From Stephanodiscus triporus (taxonomy: Eukaryota; Bacillariophyta; Thalassiosirophyceae; Thalassiosirales; Thalassiosiraceae): a DNA stretch of 12,800 nt. Positions 1-8,542 of this stretch are shown piece after piece (within the stretch, counting starts at the first letter, position 1; each line of letters starts with the position of its first letter). The notes under the pieces were generated by a model, which worked only from the letters and a program-made list of their open reading frames with translations, did not search any database and was not told the DNA's origin. The DNA lies in NCBI GenBank assembly GCA_036939755.1, contig JALLAZ010001107.1, positions 1 through 12,800 on the forward strand. Reading direction: 5' to 3'. The translations under genes and the position numbers were made by a program.

Positions 1-267
1 CGCGAGAGAAATGCCGCGCCGGCATCGCCTCGTCGTCCGACGACTGGCAACTATGGGTTCCCACGTTAATGCATCGACTTTTTTTCATGAAAGAAAAAAA
101 AATAAAATTTTGCGAGAGAGGGATAATAAAAATATTTTATCCTCCCATGTTGTTCCCGGCCGAGCCAAAAAAAAAGCCACAAACAAAGAAATGAACAACG
201 GCCATTTCCACTTCGACGTCGGAATGGCGCCGTAGACTACATATTAGTTTACATACACATCATAACC
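1..267. other. Upstream region of the CAP-G gene, no convincing gene
   Basis: This stretch is much richer in A/T than the genes, with A and T homopolymers at about 79-112 and 168-176. It holds small palindromes: TTTCATGAAA at 83-92, an imperfect inverted repeat with GGATAA/TTATCC ends at 121-142, and ATGCCG/CGGCAT arms at 11-25. A 74-codon open frame at 11-235 (+) is Lys/Arg-rich with no recognisable domain and is probably chance. A minus-strand ATG at 25 reads open to the left edge, so a divergent gene could begin just outside, but eight codons prove nothing. The region should contain the CAP-G promoter and 5' UTR; I see no clear TATA, E2F or CCAAT element. Confidence 0.6.
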
Positions 268-3200
268 ATGAAGAAGGAGAGGACGCAAGCAGCGGGGGAG
301 GAGGAGGACATAGCGTCGTCGGTCGCGACGACGATCGCCGACGTCGTCAAATCGCACTTCGACGCCCGACAGCGCGACGCCTCCACCGGTCCCGCGTCGG
401 CGGCGGCGTCGGCGCTCCGTCGCGACCTCCTCCTCACGTCGTCGTCGTCGTCGGCGGCGGCGGGGGGGGGGAGGGGTGGACGTCCCGACGAAGAAGATCG
501 GCGGGACGACGCCGCAGTGGCCGAGGCCGTCGTCTCCTGCCTCGACTCGGCCATGTCGACGATCCTTCGCTCCGCCTCGACGACAACGACGACAACGACG
601 ACGGCGGCGGCGGGGGGGGGGGCGGCCAGGCAGCAGCAGAGGCAGCCGGGAGGATGCAACGTCGAATCCGCGACGTCGACGTGGGAGCTGGCGACGACGT
701 TTGCGTTCCTACGTCCGGGACGATGCGGCGCCGTTCCCCTGGCCCTGGTCGAGCGGGCGGCCGGGTACGCCTCCCTGGCCACGACGGACGCGGCGAGGTC
801 CGAGGCATGTCGTCTCCTCGGGACGTTCGTGCGTCACTCCCTGTCGTCGTCGTCGTCGTCGACGTCGATGGCGGCATCGGAGGGACGAGCATCGTCTTCC
901 ATACTGAAGAAGGGGGGCGGCGGGAGGAGGGGGAAGGGGGACGTCGTCGGTTCGTCGGCGGTCGTCGCCGCGGCCGAGTCGTGGGAGGTCGAATGCCTCC
1001 TCCGCGCGGCGCTCGCGCTGTCGACGCGCGTCACGGACAAGATCGCGAGGGTCCGAAGTGCCGCCATCGTCGCGTGCGGGCCCCTCCTCTCCCTCCTTCC
1101 CCCGTCTTCGTCGTCGTCGTCCTCCTCCTCCTCCTCGATCGCGGGGGTTGTGGGCGACGCCACGAGGAAGAGGTTCCTCGGCGATCCCGCGACATCCGGG
1201 GAGCTCGCCGGTGCGATCGGCTCGTTGGCGACGACGCTCCTTTGGCTGGTGCGGAACGATCCGTCCGCGGCCAATCGCGCGTCGGTCGTCGGCATCCTGC
1301 CCCCCCTCGCATCCGTGTCCGCGGTGGAGGAGGAGGAGGAGGACGACGATGGCACGGCCACGGCGATGATGATGCGCGCAGTCATCGAGAGGATCGGTGA
1401 CGTCGACGTCAAAGTCCGCGAGGCGGCGTTGGATACGCTCCGATCAAACGTGAACGACTTCGCTGTTGAGCTGTCGGAGGACGATCGCGTGATGATAGTT
1501 AGGACGGGCCTCACCCGGCGGTAAGAGGGACGCCCACCGCGTGCGACTCGATGTCTTTTCGGCCGAAAAAAAAGAACGCATGTGCCCCCTTCCCCTTGTT
1601 TGTAATGCCTCACCCTTCCTTTTTTTCCCTCGGCCCCCCCTCCCGTCCCCACTTTGTCGACCTCGCGTTGCAAAACAGCTGTCCGGCGACGTACGCCAAG
1701 ACCGTGGAGCTGCTGTGTACTAACTGGCTCAAGTCGACGAGGTTCGATCCCATCCTCCTCCTTGAGCGTCTCAATCCGGTTTTGAACGAGAGTGCATGCG
1801 AGGAGGTGGCGCGAGTACTCTTGCGCATCGCCTCCACGATTGACTGTATCGAAAGCACGGTCGAGAGAGGCGTGGAGCTCGTGCGCGAGCATTTCGGCGG
1901 TCCGGAGGTTCGTTCCCTGGTCCAGGCGGTGCTCAAGAGACGCGGCATCGTCGTCGATCGGGACGGCGACGACCCCGGACGCGACGTCGGGCTCAGTCCC
2001 AGCATGGCCCTCTTCCTTCGCGTCAAGTGCGAAACCTCGTCGTCGTCCGACGCCGTCACTGACATAATCGCAGACGTTCCCACTCTGTGCAACCTCCTCA
2101 ACTCGCACATCGACAAGCTTATTGAGTTCAACGATGGCGACGGGGCGTACGCTGATATGGACGACGACGAGGCCGCCGCATATGAGGACGAACAGAACTT
2201 CGTTTGCCTACAGCTGATACACATGGCACGTTCGAGCGAGCTCCACAGTGAGGAGGGCAGCCGACGTCACTTCGTGTCGATTATGAGGCGCATCCTCGCC
2301 CGTCTCGCCACCCCCGACGATCTCGTCGAGGCATGCGTGAAGGCGATGGCGTCCGCGCACGACAGGGAATCGCAGTTCCTACAGACGATATCGGAGATCC
2401 TTGTCGATGTCGAGGACGACGACACCTTCCAATCCAAGGACCTCGATCCGAGGGCGATCGTCATCGTTCGTCAGATGCGCATCATCGCCATACTCTCCAT
2501 CGTTCTCGAGAGCGTTTCTGGGAACGTGACGTCCCATCCCATTCTCGACACGTTCTTCCACCACCTCCACCCGGCCATCACGAGCAAAAACGCCGTCGTT
2601 CGGGAGCACGGCGTCATTTGCCTATCGAAATTTTGCCTCCTCTCGGGTGAGGACAAGGTCATTGGGGAGTTCCGACCGCTCCTGTTGACGATCGCGGGGA
2701 GCGTCGAAGAGCGCGTCGAGGTACGGGCGCAGGCGGCCCTAGCGCTGTGCGACCTGGCCCTGATCCACGAGAGGATGCAGCTCGTCACAACGGGCGGTGA
2801 TCCCTTCAAGGACATGCTCCTCGAAATGCTGGGACACGTCAAGCCCGGTATCGTGATCATCGCCGCGGAGATCACTGCCAAGTTGCTGCTCGCAGGGCGT
2901 CTCAGCGACCCAACACTCATTGCGTGGCTCGTCCTCATCTACTTTGACTCATCTCTCACGAAAAAAGACGAGGACGTTGACGACGGTGGTGCCGAGGAGG
3001 CAGCGAAAAAAGTGGGGAGCCCCGTGCGACTGCAGCAGGTTCGTTCTTTTGTCGCTTTACTCTCCACGCGGAACATTTGTTAGTTCCCACCTTTTGTGTC
3101 TTACGAATGTTCAATCATCAATCGCAGCTCCTTAGCATCTTCTTTCCGACATACAGCATGTCTAGCCTCGATGCAAACGATGACATGATGGCATCAGTGG

Positions 3201-3952
3201 GCCCCCTATTGTCCATTGTCAACCAGAAATTATCAGGATTGAAGCAGTTGGATGCGAAGGCGATGGCGTTTCCGATTGTGAAAATGGTCGAATACATTTG
3301 CTACAATGTCGACCTCGCCGACAAGAAGAAGAGCGAAGAGGCCAAGAATGACTTGCCGGAATCGAAGATGTGTGACGATGCTATCATGGATACCGATTGC
3401 GAGCCAACAATGGGAAACTCTTCAGGGTGCGTTAGCGTGGAAACATCCGAACCTACCAACACAAATGAGGAGGAGGGAGAGGTGGTGATCGAGGCGAGCA
3501 GCATCCTCCTCGCCTCGATCGACATTGCCGAATTCTTGTCAGAGGAATCCGACACGGCTCCAACGTTTTATGTCAGGGCCCTCGCTAAGATACTTGCAAG
3601 TGCCCGCATCGACGTGGACGCCGAAGATACGGCATTGCTCCGTCGGCTGAAGTCGTGCTTGGGAGAGGCCGAGTACGCCAACGACGACGGGCCCACAGTG
3701 AAGTCGATCAAGAAGCTTGCCAACTTGCTCGCGGATGTGGATGATGATGAGGCGTCGTCCGATGATGATGAGGAGATTGGATCGCCAAATGGTGTAAAAG
3801 TCGAGGAAGGAGAGGCCAGCGAGAGCAGTAGTATCGAGAAGGAAAATCCTCGTCGGAGCGTTGGGAGCTTCAATTTGATAAAGTCGGTGGATGGAGAACG
3901 GAGGATGTCTTCATCATCGCAACGTGTGAGCCTTGCAGATGTGAATAATTAA
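268..3952 (+). CDS. NCAPG: Condensin I complex subunit 3 (CAP-G), three exons
   Basis: HEAT-repeat subunit of condensin I, which compacts and resolves mitotic chromosomes with SMC2, SMC4, CAP-H and CAP-D2. The joined exons 268-1520, 1679-3038 and 3128-3952 give 1145 residues (human CAP-G is about 1015). HEAT-like helices lie near 242-270 (TRVTDKIARVRSAAI) and 372-391 (ERIGDVDVKVREAALDTL). Across the first splice RVMIVRTGLTRRCPATY leads to NWLKSTRFDPILLLERL, matching the CAP-G segment that ends in GWL and LLHRLDV. The Cnd3 region runs from about 684 into exon 3, with a VREHGVICLSKFCLL core and FFPTYS after the second splice. Low-complexity Ser, Thr and Gly tracts fill the first 250 residues, and exon 1 is more GC-rich than exons 2 and 3. 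The C-terminal 90 residues are an acidic/Ser tail with a KEN motif at 1109-1111. The start is the first ATG, with no earlier in-frame one seen. The family call is firm; the N-terminus is less so. Confidence 0.9.
1521..1678 (+). other. CAP-G intron 1 (158 nt, phase 2)
   Basis: The donor is GTAAGA after CCCGGCG, and the acceptor is AAACAG before CTGTCC. The second half is strongly C/T-rich, as expected of a polypyrimidine tract. Removing it completes a split Arg codon and joins TGLTRR to CPATYAKT, restoring continuous CAP-G homology. The downstream frame is also open back to about 1551 inside the intron, so a naive ORF call would start exon 2 too early. Confidence 0.88.
3039..3127 (+). other. 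CAP-G intron 2 (89 nt, phase 0)
   Basis: The donor is CAG|GTTCGT and the acceptor is ATCGCAG|CTC. Unspliced, the exon 2 frame stops at 3081-3083. Splicing joins VRLQQ to LLSIFFPTYS, the expected CAP-G sequence (the human protein has a similar LRHCLGVFFP stretch). The donor +3 T is non-consensus, so this site is a little weak. Confidence 0.85.
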
Positions 3953-4103
3953 ATTTGGCTGAGGATTGGGATGCCTCGTCATGACAAAAGAAAAAGAAGA
4001 AAATGCGGAGTGTTTTAAGAGAGATCATGGTGGTGGAGACGCATATTAGACGTTGTGGATATTATCGATATCTGCATTTCATAAACATAATTAATGGCGA
4101 TGC
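3953..4103. other. Convergent spacer between CAP-G and methyltransferase genes
   Basis: A/T-rich 151-nt gap between two converging genes, which must hold both 3' UTRs and poly(A) sites. No AATAAA hexamer is obvious; the nearest variant, ATTAAA, overlaps the CAP-G stop codon. I see nothing else. Confidence 0.6.
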
Positions 4104-5747
4104 TTATCGTATCTTCGTTATCTCAAAGAAAGTCATGCGCATCCCATCGACGTAGCCGGCGGCGGTTTCCATCAAGTCTCCCTCAAGCAGGCCCCTGTCG
4201 TACATTTCCGCCACGTCCGTCGACGTCACCGCGAGGCCGCGCTTTTCGCACTCGCTCTCGAATATCTCGACGCCAAACCTGTGCTCGGCATTCGCGCACA
4301 CGACCAGGGCCACGCCTTTCGGTCGCAGGGCGTCGTATATCGTCCTCGACGCCGCGATCGCGTCCTCCGGCCGGCAGATGATGTCGGCGGCGAGGACGAC
4401 GTCCGCCTGCCCTAGTCCTCGTCCTTCCGAGGCCCCTCCCCCCCCTCCGTCGGCGGATCCGCCGCCCCCCCCCCCCATCGTCCCGCCGGGGACCCACCCA
4501 CCCGCGCGGCAGTCGCCGGATTGCGCGTAAAAGTCCAACCTTGACGCGTAAGCGATCGACGAGACGTCGTTCAATTCGACGTTGCGCGCGATGTTGTCCA
4601 GTACTATTTCGTTCACGTCCGTGATGACGACGACAGGTCTCGTCTCCCCGCGTCGCTCCTCTACTTCTTCGTCGTCGTAGTCGTCGTCGTCCGTCCCTAG
4701 TCTGGATGCCAGTATCACGCGCGCGGCGGTGATGCCCACGAGTCCGCAACCCGCCCCGAGTTCCAATACGACGGAAGGAGACGGCGTCGTCGTCCGCCCG
4801 ACCGCCCTCCCCTCCTCCCTCGGCGGAACGACGAGGCGATGGGGATTGCTGACCAGGTAACGCGAGAGCACGATCGCGGACGGCCACATCACGAAGCCGA
4901 CGTCCGCCTGGGCGCACTGCCTCCTCGTCACCTGACTTATGAATACCGTCGTCGCGGTCGTCGCGTCTCCTCCGCGTTTTCTCCTTCGCGTACTACGCCG
5001 CCACAACAGCGGTCCCCGTCGATCCCGCTCCCGCCCCGTCTCGTCATCCTCTCGATGACGACTACGATGGGCCGGGGTGAGATGGTACAACAACGGCAGC
5101 CGAGAGCGCAGTTCGTCGTCCGTAAGGGGCATGCACGACGCCGGGAGCGACGACGACGAAGACGACGACGACGAAGGGGAGTAGATTTCGAAGACGGCGT
5201 CCTGCAAGTCTGCGAATGCGTCCGCATCGTCCTCCACGAGACTACTCGCGCATTCGCCGCCTCCTCCGTTGTCGGCGACGTGTTCGTCAATTCGCTCGAG
5301 CAGGCGGGAACACACCGCCGCGAGGGTCATGCCGCCGCGTCCGCGTCCTTTCGCGATCTCCTCGCCGAGGGTCGGGTCCGACCTCGCCGCCCTCGAAAGC
5401 AGGGCCAGCGTCCGCAGCAGGATCGCGTGGTCGCGAGAATCGCGATCGTCGTGTAGCTTCGACCAAGACTCGAACGCAACCTCCAGCAACGATAGCAGCA
5501 CCGTCGATAGGCCGCCGGAAATGACGAGTTTTGCATCACCATCGGAATCGTCGTCATCGTCGTCGTCATCGTGATTCTCGGCGCGAACGCGACATCCCGA
5601 TCTCCCGACGTCATCGGGGGATGAGGAGGAGGATGAGATCGACACACCGAGGCAAATCATGCGATTCATTAATATTCGACGAGATGTCGTGAGACGACGT
5701 TCCAGCTCCTCCAACGAAGGGAGGACGGCCGACGATGACAACTGCAT
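4104..5747 (-). CDS. SAM-dependent methyltransferase, Methyltransf_16 (METTL21/FAM86-like)
   Basis: A single 547-residue open frame. Class I Rossmann methyltransferase; this family mostly methylates lysines of proteins such as elongation factors and chaperones using S-adenosylmethionine. The catalytic domain is C-terminal: a MWPSAIVLSRYL segment (W288) typical of the family, motif I VVLELGAGCGLVG (E329-L336), the post-I acidic residue in VVITDVNEIVLDNI (D377), and motif IV ADVVLAADIICRPED (D455). The Tyr normally found three residues after that Asp is Cys458 here. The N-terminal 280 residues carry Ser and Asp runs and no sure domain; the opening LEELERRL stretch loosely recalls the FAM86 N-terminus. 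A Gly-rich insertion of about 30 residues sits between post-I and motif IV. It is divergent to the vezatin-like gene and shares its promoter. The substrate cannot be told from sequence. Confidence 0.85.
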   Translation of the reverse strand: MQLSSSAVLPSLEELERRLTTSRRILMNRMICLGVSISSSSSSPDDVGRSGCRVRAENHDDDDDDDDSDGDAKLVISGGLSTVLLSLLEVAFESWSKLHDDRDSRDHAILLRTLALLSRAARSDPTLGEEIAKGRGRGGMTLAAVCSRLLERIDEHVADNGGGGECASSLVEDDADAFADLQDAVFEIYSPSSSSSSSSSLPASCMPLTDDELRSRLPLLYHLTPAHRSRHREDDETGRERDRRGPLLWRRSTRRRKRGGDATTATTVFISQVTRRQCAQADVGFVMWPSAIVLSRYLVSNPHRLVVPPREEGRAVGRTTTPSPSVVLELGAGCGLVGITAARVILASRLGTDDDDYDDEEVEERRGETRPVVVITDVNEIVLDNIARNVELNDVSSIAYASRLDFYAQSGDCRAGGWVPGGTMGGGGGGSADGGGGGASEGRGLGQADVVLAADIICRPEDAIAASRTIYDALRPKGVALVVCANAEHRFGVEIFESECEKRGLAVTSTDVAEMYDRGLLEGDLMETAAGYVDGMRMTFFEITKIR

Positions 5748-5822
5748 GGTTTAATTCTAGAGGACTAAAGTTTCATTTACCTATGTGTGTGGGGTAGGGT
5801 AGGTGGAGAAGCTAAGTAAATA

Positions 5823-5835
5823 TTTCCCGCCAAAA
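5823..5835 (+). promoter_or_regulatory. E2F/DP-type site TTTCCCGCCAAAA
   Basis: Perfect match to the E2F consensus TTTSSCGC, extended by the AAAA flank that makes the site nearly symmetrical. It lies 76 nt from the methyltransferase ATG and 105 nt from the ATG at 5940, within range of both. E2F/DP factors exist in diatoms, but binding here is inferred. Confidence 0.55.
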
Positions 5836-5843
5836 TCTGAGCG

Positions 5844-5848
5844 CCAAT
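5844..5848 (+). promoter_or_regulatory. CCAAT box
   Basis: CCAAT in the context GCGCCAATCCGATC, 8 nt past the E2F match. It is the core of an NF-Y site. A 5-mer is common by chance; its place beside the E2F site is what makes it worth noting. Confidence 0.35.
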
Positions 5849-5907
5849 CCGATCCCCGCGCGGGCGGCGGGGGCGGGGGGGGCGGGGCCACCAAGTTTGC
5901 GGAGATT

Positions 5908-5943
5908 ATGCTGTGGCTCAGCATGGATAACATCACCCCATGA
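5908..5943 (+). other. Short upstream reading frame ending on the main ATG
   Basis: An 11-codon frame, MLWLSMDNITP then TGA, with a second in-frame ATG at 5923. Its stop overlaps the next start as ATGA at 5940-5943, the arrangement used for termination-reinitiation. If transcription starts upstream it would be scanned before the ATG at 5940. It may instead be untranscribed or part of an unseen exon. Confidence 0.3.
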
Positions 5944-8162
5944 TCGTCCTGGGCCCTCACGTTCTTTCACGTCCACCGGAAAGAGGAAACAACCCCTACC
6001 ACCACCACCACGACCACGACGACGAGGATGTCGATCAACAGAACGTCGAGGAGGAAGAAGGAGACGAATTCGACGATGGGGAGGAGGCGGCCGCCGGGCG
6101 CCTCGACGAGTCTGACGATGACGACGACGACGACGACGACGATCGAATTTTGACGGACGCGCGATCGGATGTATCGAGATCGCTCGGCTCGATCGGCGCC
6201 CCTCCCCTGACCCCGCCGTCGCGTCTTCATCGTCGTCGTCGTCGTCGCCGATGTCCTCGTCGACATCGTCGTCTCCATCGTCATCGGGCGACGACGGACA
6301 TGGCAATGTCGCACGTCGACCTCCTACGTACGATGCGCGTCGTCCTCTGGACGCTTCGGGCCGGTACGAGCGTGCGACTGGGATTGGGACCAGTCGTACC
6401 CCCCCCGTTCGCAGTCGCGGTCGTCGTGGGCGGAGGACGCGCGACGGGGAACGACAATCTGCCCGTCGCGAGGGCGGAGTCGGCGCGGGAGGCGCGACGA
6501 TCGCGATTGCTGCCGCGACCGACGGGGCGGCGGCGTCGGCATCGGGGGGGGATCGGGATGGAGAGTCGACCAGCATCGGGCGACGACGACGACGACGACG
6601 ACGGCGATGAGGACAATGATGAGCTTCCAGCGACGACGTTGACTTTCCAGAAATTGCGAGACGTGCTGTACCGCGCCATCGTGGACCAGGCAGCGTCATT
6701 GCGGGATGCGCTCGAATCTTACGGCGACGTTGCGACTTCACAGACGACGACAACGATGACGACGACGACTAACATGGCAACGACTATGGCCGAGTGGGAA
6801 ACGTTCGCGCTCGACCTGCGTCACTCCGTATCGCCGGGGAGGACGACCCGCCCCCCGCCGCTGACGCTCTCCCGTCTGTCGGATTGGATCGATCGCCTCG
6901 GGGGGTACCTCTCGTTCGTCCTGTCCGTATTCCTCGACGACTATGCCGCCCTCCCGACCCCCGGGGCGACGACATCGTCGGCGTCGTCGGATCGTATCGA
7001 TCGCGATAGTCATCGTCTTCGTGGCGACGATCTCGAGGACCGGATCGTCGCCGGCATCGCGAGATCGTCACAGTTCGCTCGAGAACGGGCGGCGTACCTC
7101 CGTTCCGCTTGTCCGTCATCTCGTCCGCCCCGGGAGGACGAGATCAAGGTCGTCGCCGCCGCCGTTGACGACGGCGACGACAACGACAATGACGATGATC
7201 GACGGGGCATCGAGAATGCAATCATCGAAACAAATAATATCGCAACGCGGGAAGGGCGTCGGAGGAATGGGCAGGCGTACGAGGATGCGCTCCTGAAATT
7301 ACATTCCGCATTCGAGGCGGCTCGCGTCAGCCTGTGGGCGTTCGGCTGTCATCGCGAAATCGACGGTCGACCGCGCTGCCGGTCGTATGACGCCGCCGAC
7401 AATGATAGTGGCGGTGCCGGCGGCGGGGAAGGAGAAATCGAGGACGCGAGAGTTTGGTGGTCCCACTTCAAGGAATTCGTGGAGAGGACGCGCGCTTCCA
7501 TCCCGGACGTCGAGGGGCATTTTCTCCTAGGCGACGGATGCCATCCGCGGGAGAAAGAGACGCCGGACGACGTCGGCTCGGGCGTGCCGCCGAGGAACGA
7601 CGTCCCCATCGTCGCCGAGACCTCGGAGCACGTATGTCACGCCGTCGACGGGAACGGCGACGGCGAAAGTTGTTTATTGCCCCGAGGCGGCGGCGACGAA
7701 TCGAAATACGCCGGCAAGACGCTGGTCTTTTCGGGCAGCGGCGTCGGTACGACGCGGGGTAGAGGCGTCAGAACGACGCGTCAATCGCATGCCGCGAGGG
7801 CCGGGCCCGCATCGGGGAGGCCGCCGCCGTCCGCCCCGCGCGCGTACGATGTGGCTGATCACTCGATGCTGTTACGGGACCTGGAGCGACGGATCAGGAC
7901 AATGGGGTTACCCCGCGTGCACGAGGTGGTCGCCGATACGGACCTCGGCGCAGATGTTGGCGGATGCATTAATGACGCGTCGGACGCGATGCCCGACCGG
8001 AGCACCGGCCGGAGGCGGAACGATCCGTTTTTCTTGGGAGCATCCGGCTCTCTCCTCGCTGAGTTGACGAGTGTGATCAATGGCACCCCGTCTCCCGAAG
8101 GAAGAGAAGAGGATGTCTGCTCGTCGGCAGACAACTTTCCAAGCCCGAGCGCATATCAATAA
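5940..8162 (+). CDS. Vezatin-like protein, weakly assigned; otherwise hypothetical
   Basis: 740-residue open frame. Residues 1-120 are low complexity: a His/Asp patch, Glu and Asp runs (ten Asp at 59-68), then an Arg-rich stretch. From 121 helical segments follow in an order resembling vezatin: DLLRTMRVVLWTLRAG at 126-141, KLRDVLYRAIVDQAASLRDA at 238-257 (human vezatin has GLRKAVYRTLRANFQAARLA), LSRLSDWIDRLGGYL near 310, DALLKLHSAFEAAR near 449, a KTLVFSGSG segment at 593 and SLLAELTSVI near the C-terminus (human: RVLQELKSVL). Vezatins link membranes to myosin and cadherin complexes through two N-terminal membrane helices. None is visible here, so the protein is soluble or its 5' end is incomplete. 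ATG 5940 is the first after an in-frame TAA at 5928; M121 or M123 are other starts. The gene is likely real; its family is a moderate guess. Confidence 0.6.
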   Translation: MIVLGPHVLSRPPERGNNPYHHHHDHDDEDVDQQNVEEEEGDEFDDGEEAAAGRLDESDDDDDDDDDDRILTDARSDVSRSLGSIGAPPLTPPSRLHRRRRRRRCPRRHRRLHRHRATTDMAMSHVDLLRTMRVVLWTLRAGTSVRLGLGPVVPPPFAVAVVVGGGRATGNDNLPVARAESAREARRSRLLPRPTGRRRRHRGGIGMESRPASGDDDDDDDGDEDNDELPATTLTFQKLRDVLYRAIVDQAASLRDALESYGDVATSQTTTTMTTTTNMATTMAEWETFALDLRHSVSPGRTTRPPPLTLSRLSDWIDRLGGYLSFVLSVFLDDYAALPTPGATTSSASSDRIDRDSHRLRGDDLEDRIVAGIARSSQFARERAAYLRSACPSSRPPREDEIKVVAAAVDDGDDNDNDDDRRGIENAIIETNNIATREGRRRNGQAYEDALLKLHSAFEAARVSLWAFGCHREIDGRPRCRSYDAADNDSGGAGGGEGEIEDARVWWSHFKEFVERTRASIPDVEGHFLLGDGCHPREKETPDDVGSGVPPRNDVPIVAETSEHVCHAVDGNGDGESCLLPRGGGDESKYAGKTLVFSGSGVGTTRGRGVRTTRQSHAARAGPASGRPPPSAPRAYDVADHSMLLRDLERRIRTMGLPRVHEVVADTDLGADVGGCINDASDAMPDRSTGRRRNDPFFLGASGSLLAELTSVINGTPSPEGREEDVCSSADNFPSPSAYQ
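6114..6143 (+). repeat. (GAC/GAT)10 triplet repeat coding poly-Asp
   Basis: Ten consecutive GAC or GAT codons in the vezatin-like gene, mostly pure GAC. Read in other frames or on the other strand the same repeat gives long Val, Arg, Thr or Ser runs, which explains several spurious open frames nearby. Confidence 0.9.
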
Positions 8163-8542
8163 GTCCTATGCGTGATCTCAGCACTCCATTGATACAGTGA
8201 AAGATAATTAGAAAGCAGATTCCTAATAAAACTGTACATTTTTTCCCTTATTGAGCAAAGAAATTCTAGTCTTGATGTGCTGCCGTGTCGAAGGTTGTTC
8301 GGGGGAATTAGAGCGCAGCATCTAAAATAAAATTGGGACAAGCCTTTTCTCGCTTGAACATTCCCGGGGAGCTCTAGCGTGGAAGTGTGGGGTGGGGATG
8401 GCGTCGTTCATCCTCATCAAAGCTCGTGTTATTGCGGTAGCGTCGGGTGGGGCGGGAGTCTACAAATTGCCAAAAAGGTATTGTCCTATATCATCTAGTG
8501 TGCGCGGGGGATGGTGGATGTATGGTAGGATGACGACGACGT
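8163..8542. other. Convergent spacer between vezatin-like and cyclin genes
   Basis: 380 nt holding the 3' UTRs of two converging genes. It is less GC-rich than its flanks, contains an AATAAA at 8225-8230 in the sense of the vezatin-like gene and an AAATAAA near 8326, and shows no coding pattern. An open frame starting at 8392 runs into the antisense of the cyclin and is a shadow. Confidence 0.6.
8225..8230 (+). terminator. Possible poly(A) signal AATAAA
   Basis: Canonical AATAAA hexamer 63 nt after the stop codon of the vezatin-like gene, in A/T-rich sequence followed by a T-run at about 8240. Diatoms do not use this hexamer strictly, so the call is tentative. Confidence 0.4.

Larger units (their letters stand above)
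5748..5939. promoter_or_regulatory. Compact divergent promoter, methyltransferase / vezatin-like genes
   Basis: Only 192 nt separate two start codons facing away from each other, so both promoters must lie here or overlap the coding sequence. The region holds an E2F consensus at 5823-5835, a CCAAT box at 5844-5848, a G-rich GC-box run at 5862-5887 and a short upstream reading frame at 5908-5943. The order E2F, CCAAT, GC box recalls cell-cycle promoters of other eukaryotes. No TATA box is clear. Confidence 0.65.

Noticed and set aside
11..235. 74-codon ORF before CAP-G
   Set aside because: Short, Lys/Arg-rich in A-rich DNA, no domain or supporting context. Kept only as a remark in the upstream region.
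1751..1761. tRNA-like B box GGTTCGATCCC
   Set aside because: It lies in conserved CAP-G coding sequence (RFDP), with no pairing T-arm stem, acceptor stem or A box around it.
834..2108. 424-codon minus-strand ORF antisense to CAP-G
   Set aside because: It runs across the CAP-G intron and both flanking exons, is low complexity, and shows no domain. It is a by-product of GC-rich codon use on the real strand.
5967..6314. Apparent membrane protein with poly-Val segments on the minus strand
   Set aside because: The Val runs are the GAC repeat read on the opposite strand as GTC. There is no other support.
5812..6753. 313-codon minus-strand ORF opposite the vezatin-like N-terminus
   Set aside because: Its composition is Arg/Pro/Ser runs produced by the triplet repeats. 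No domain is visible, and it overlaps the gene that has helical conserved segments.
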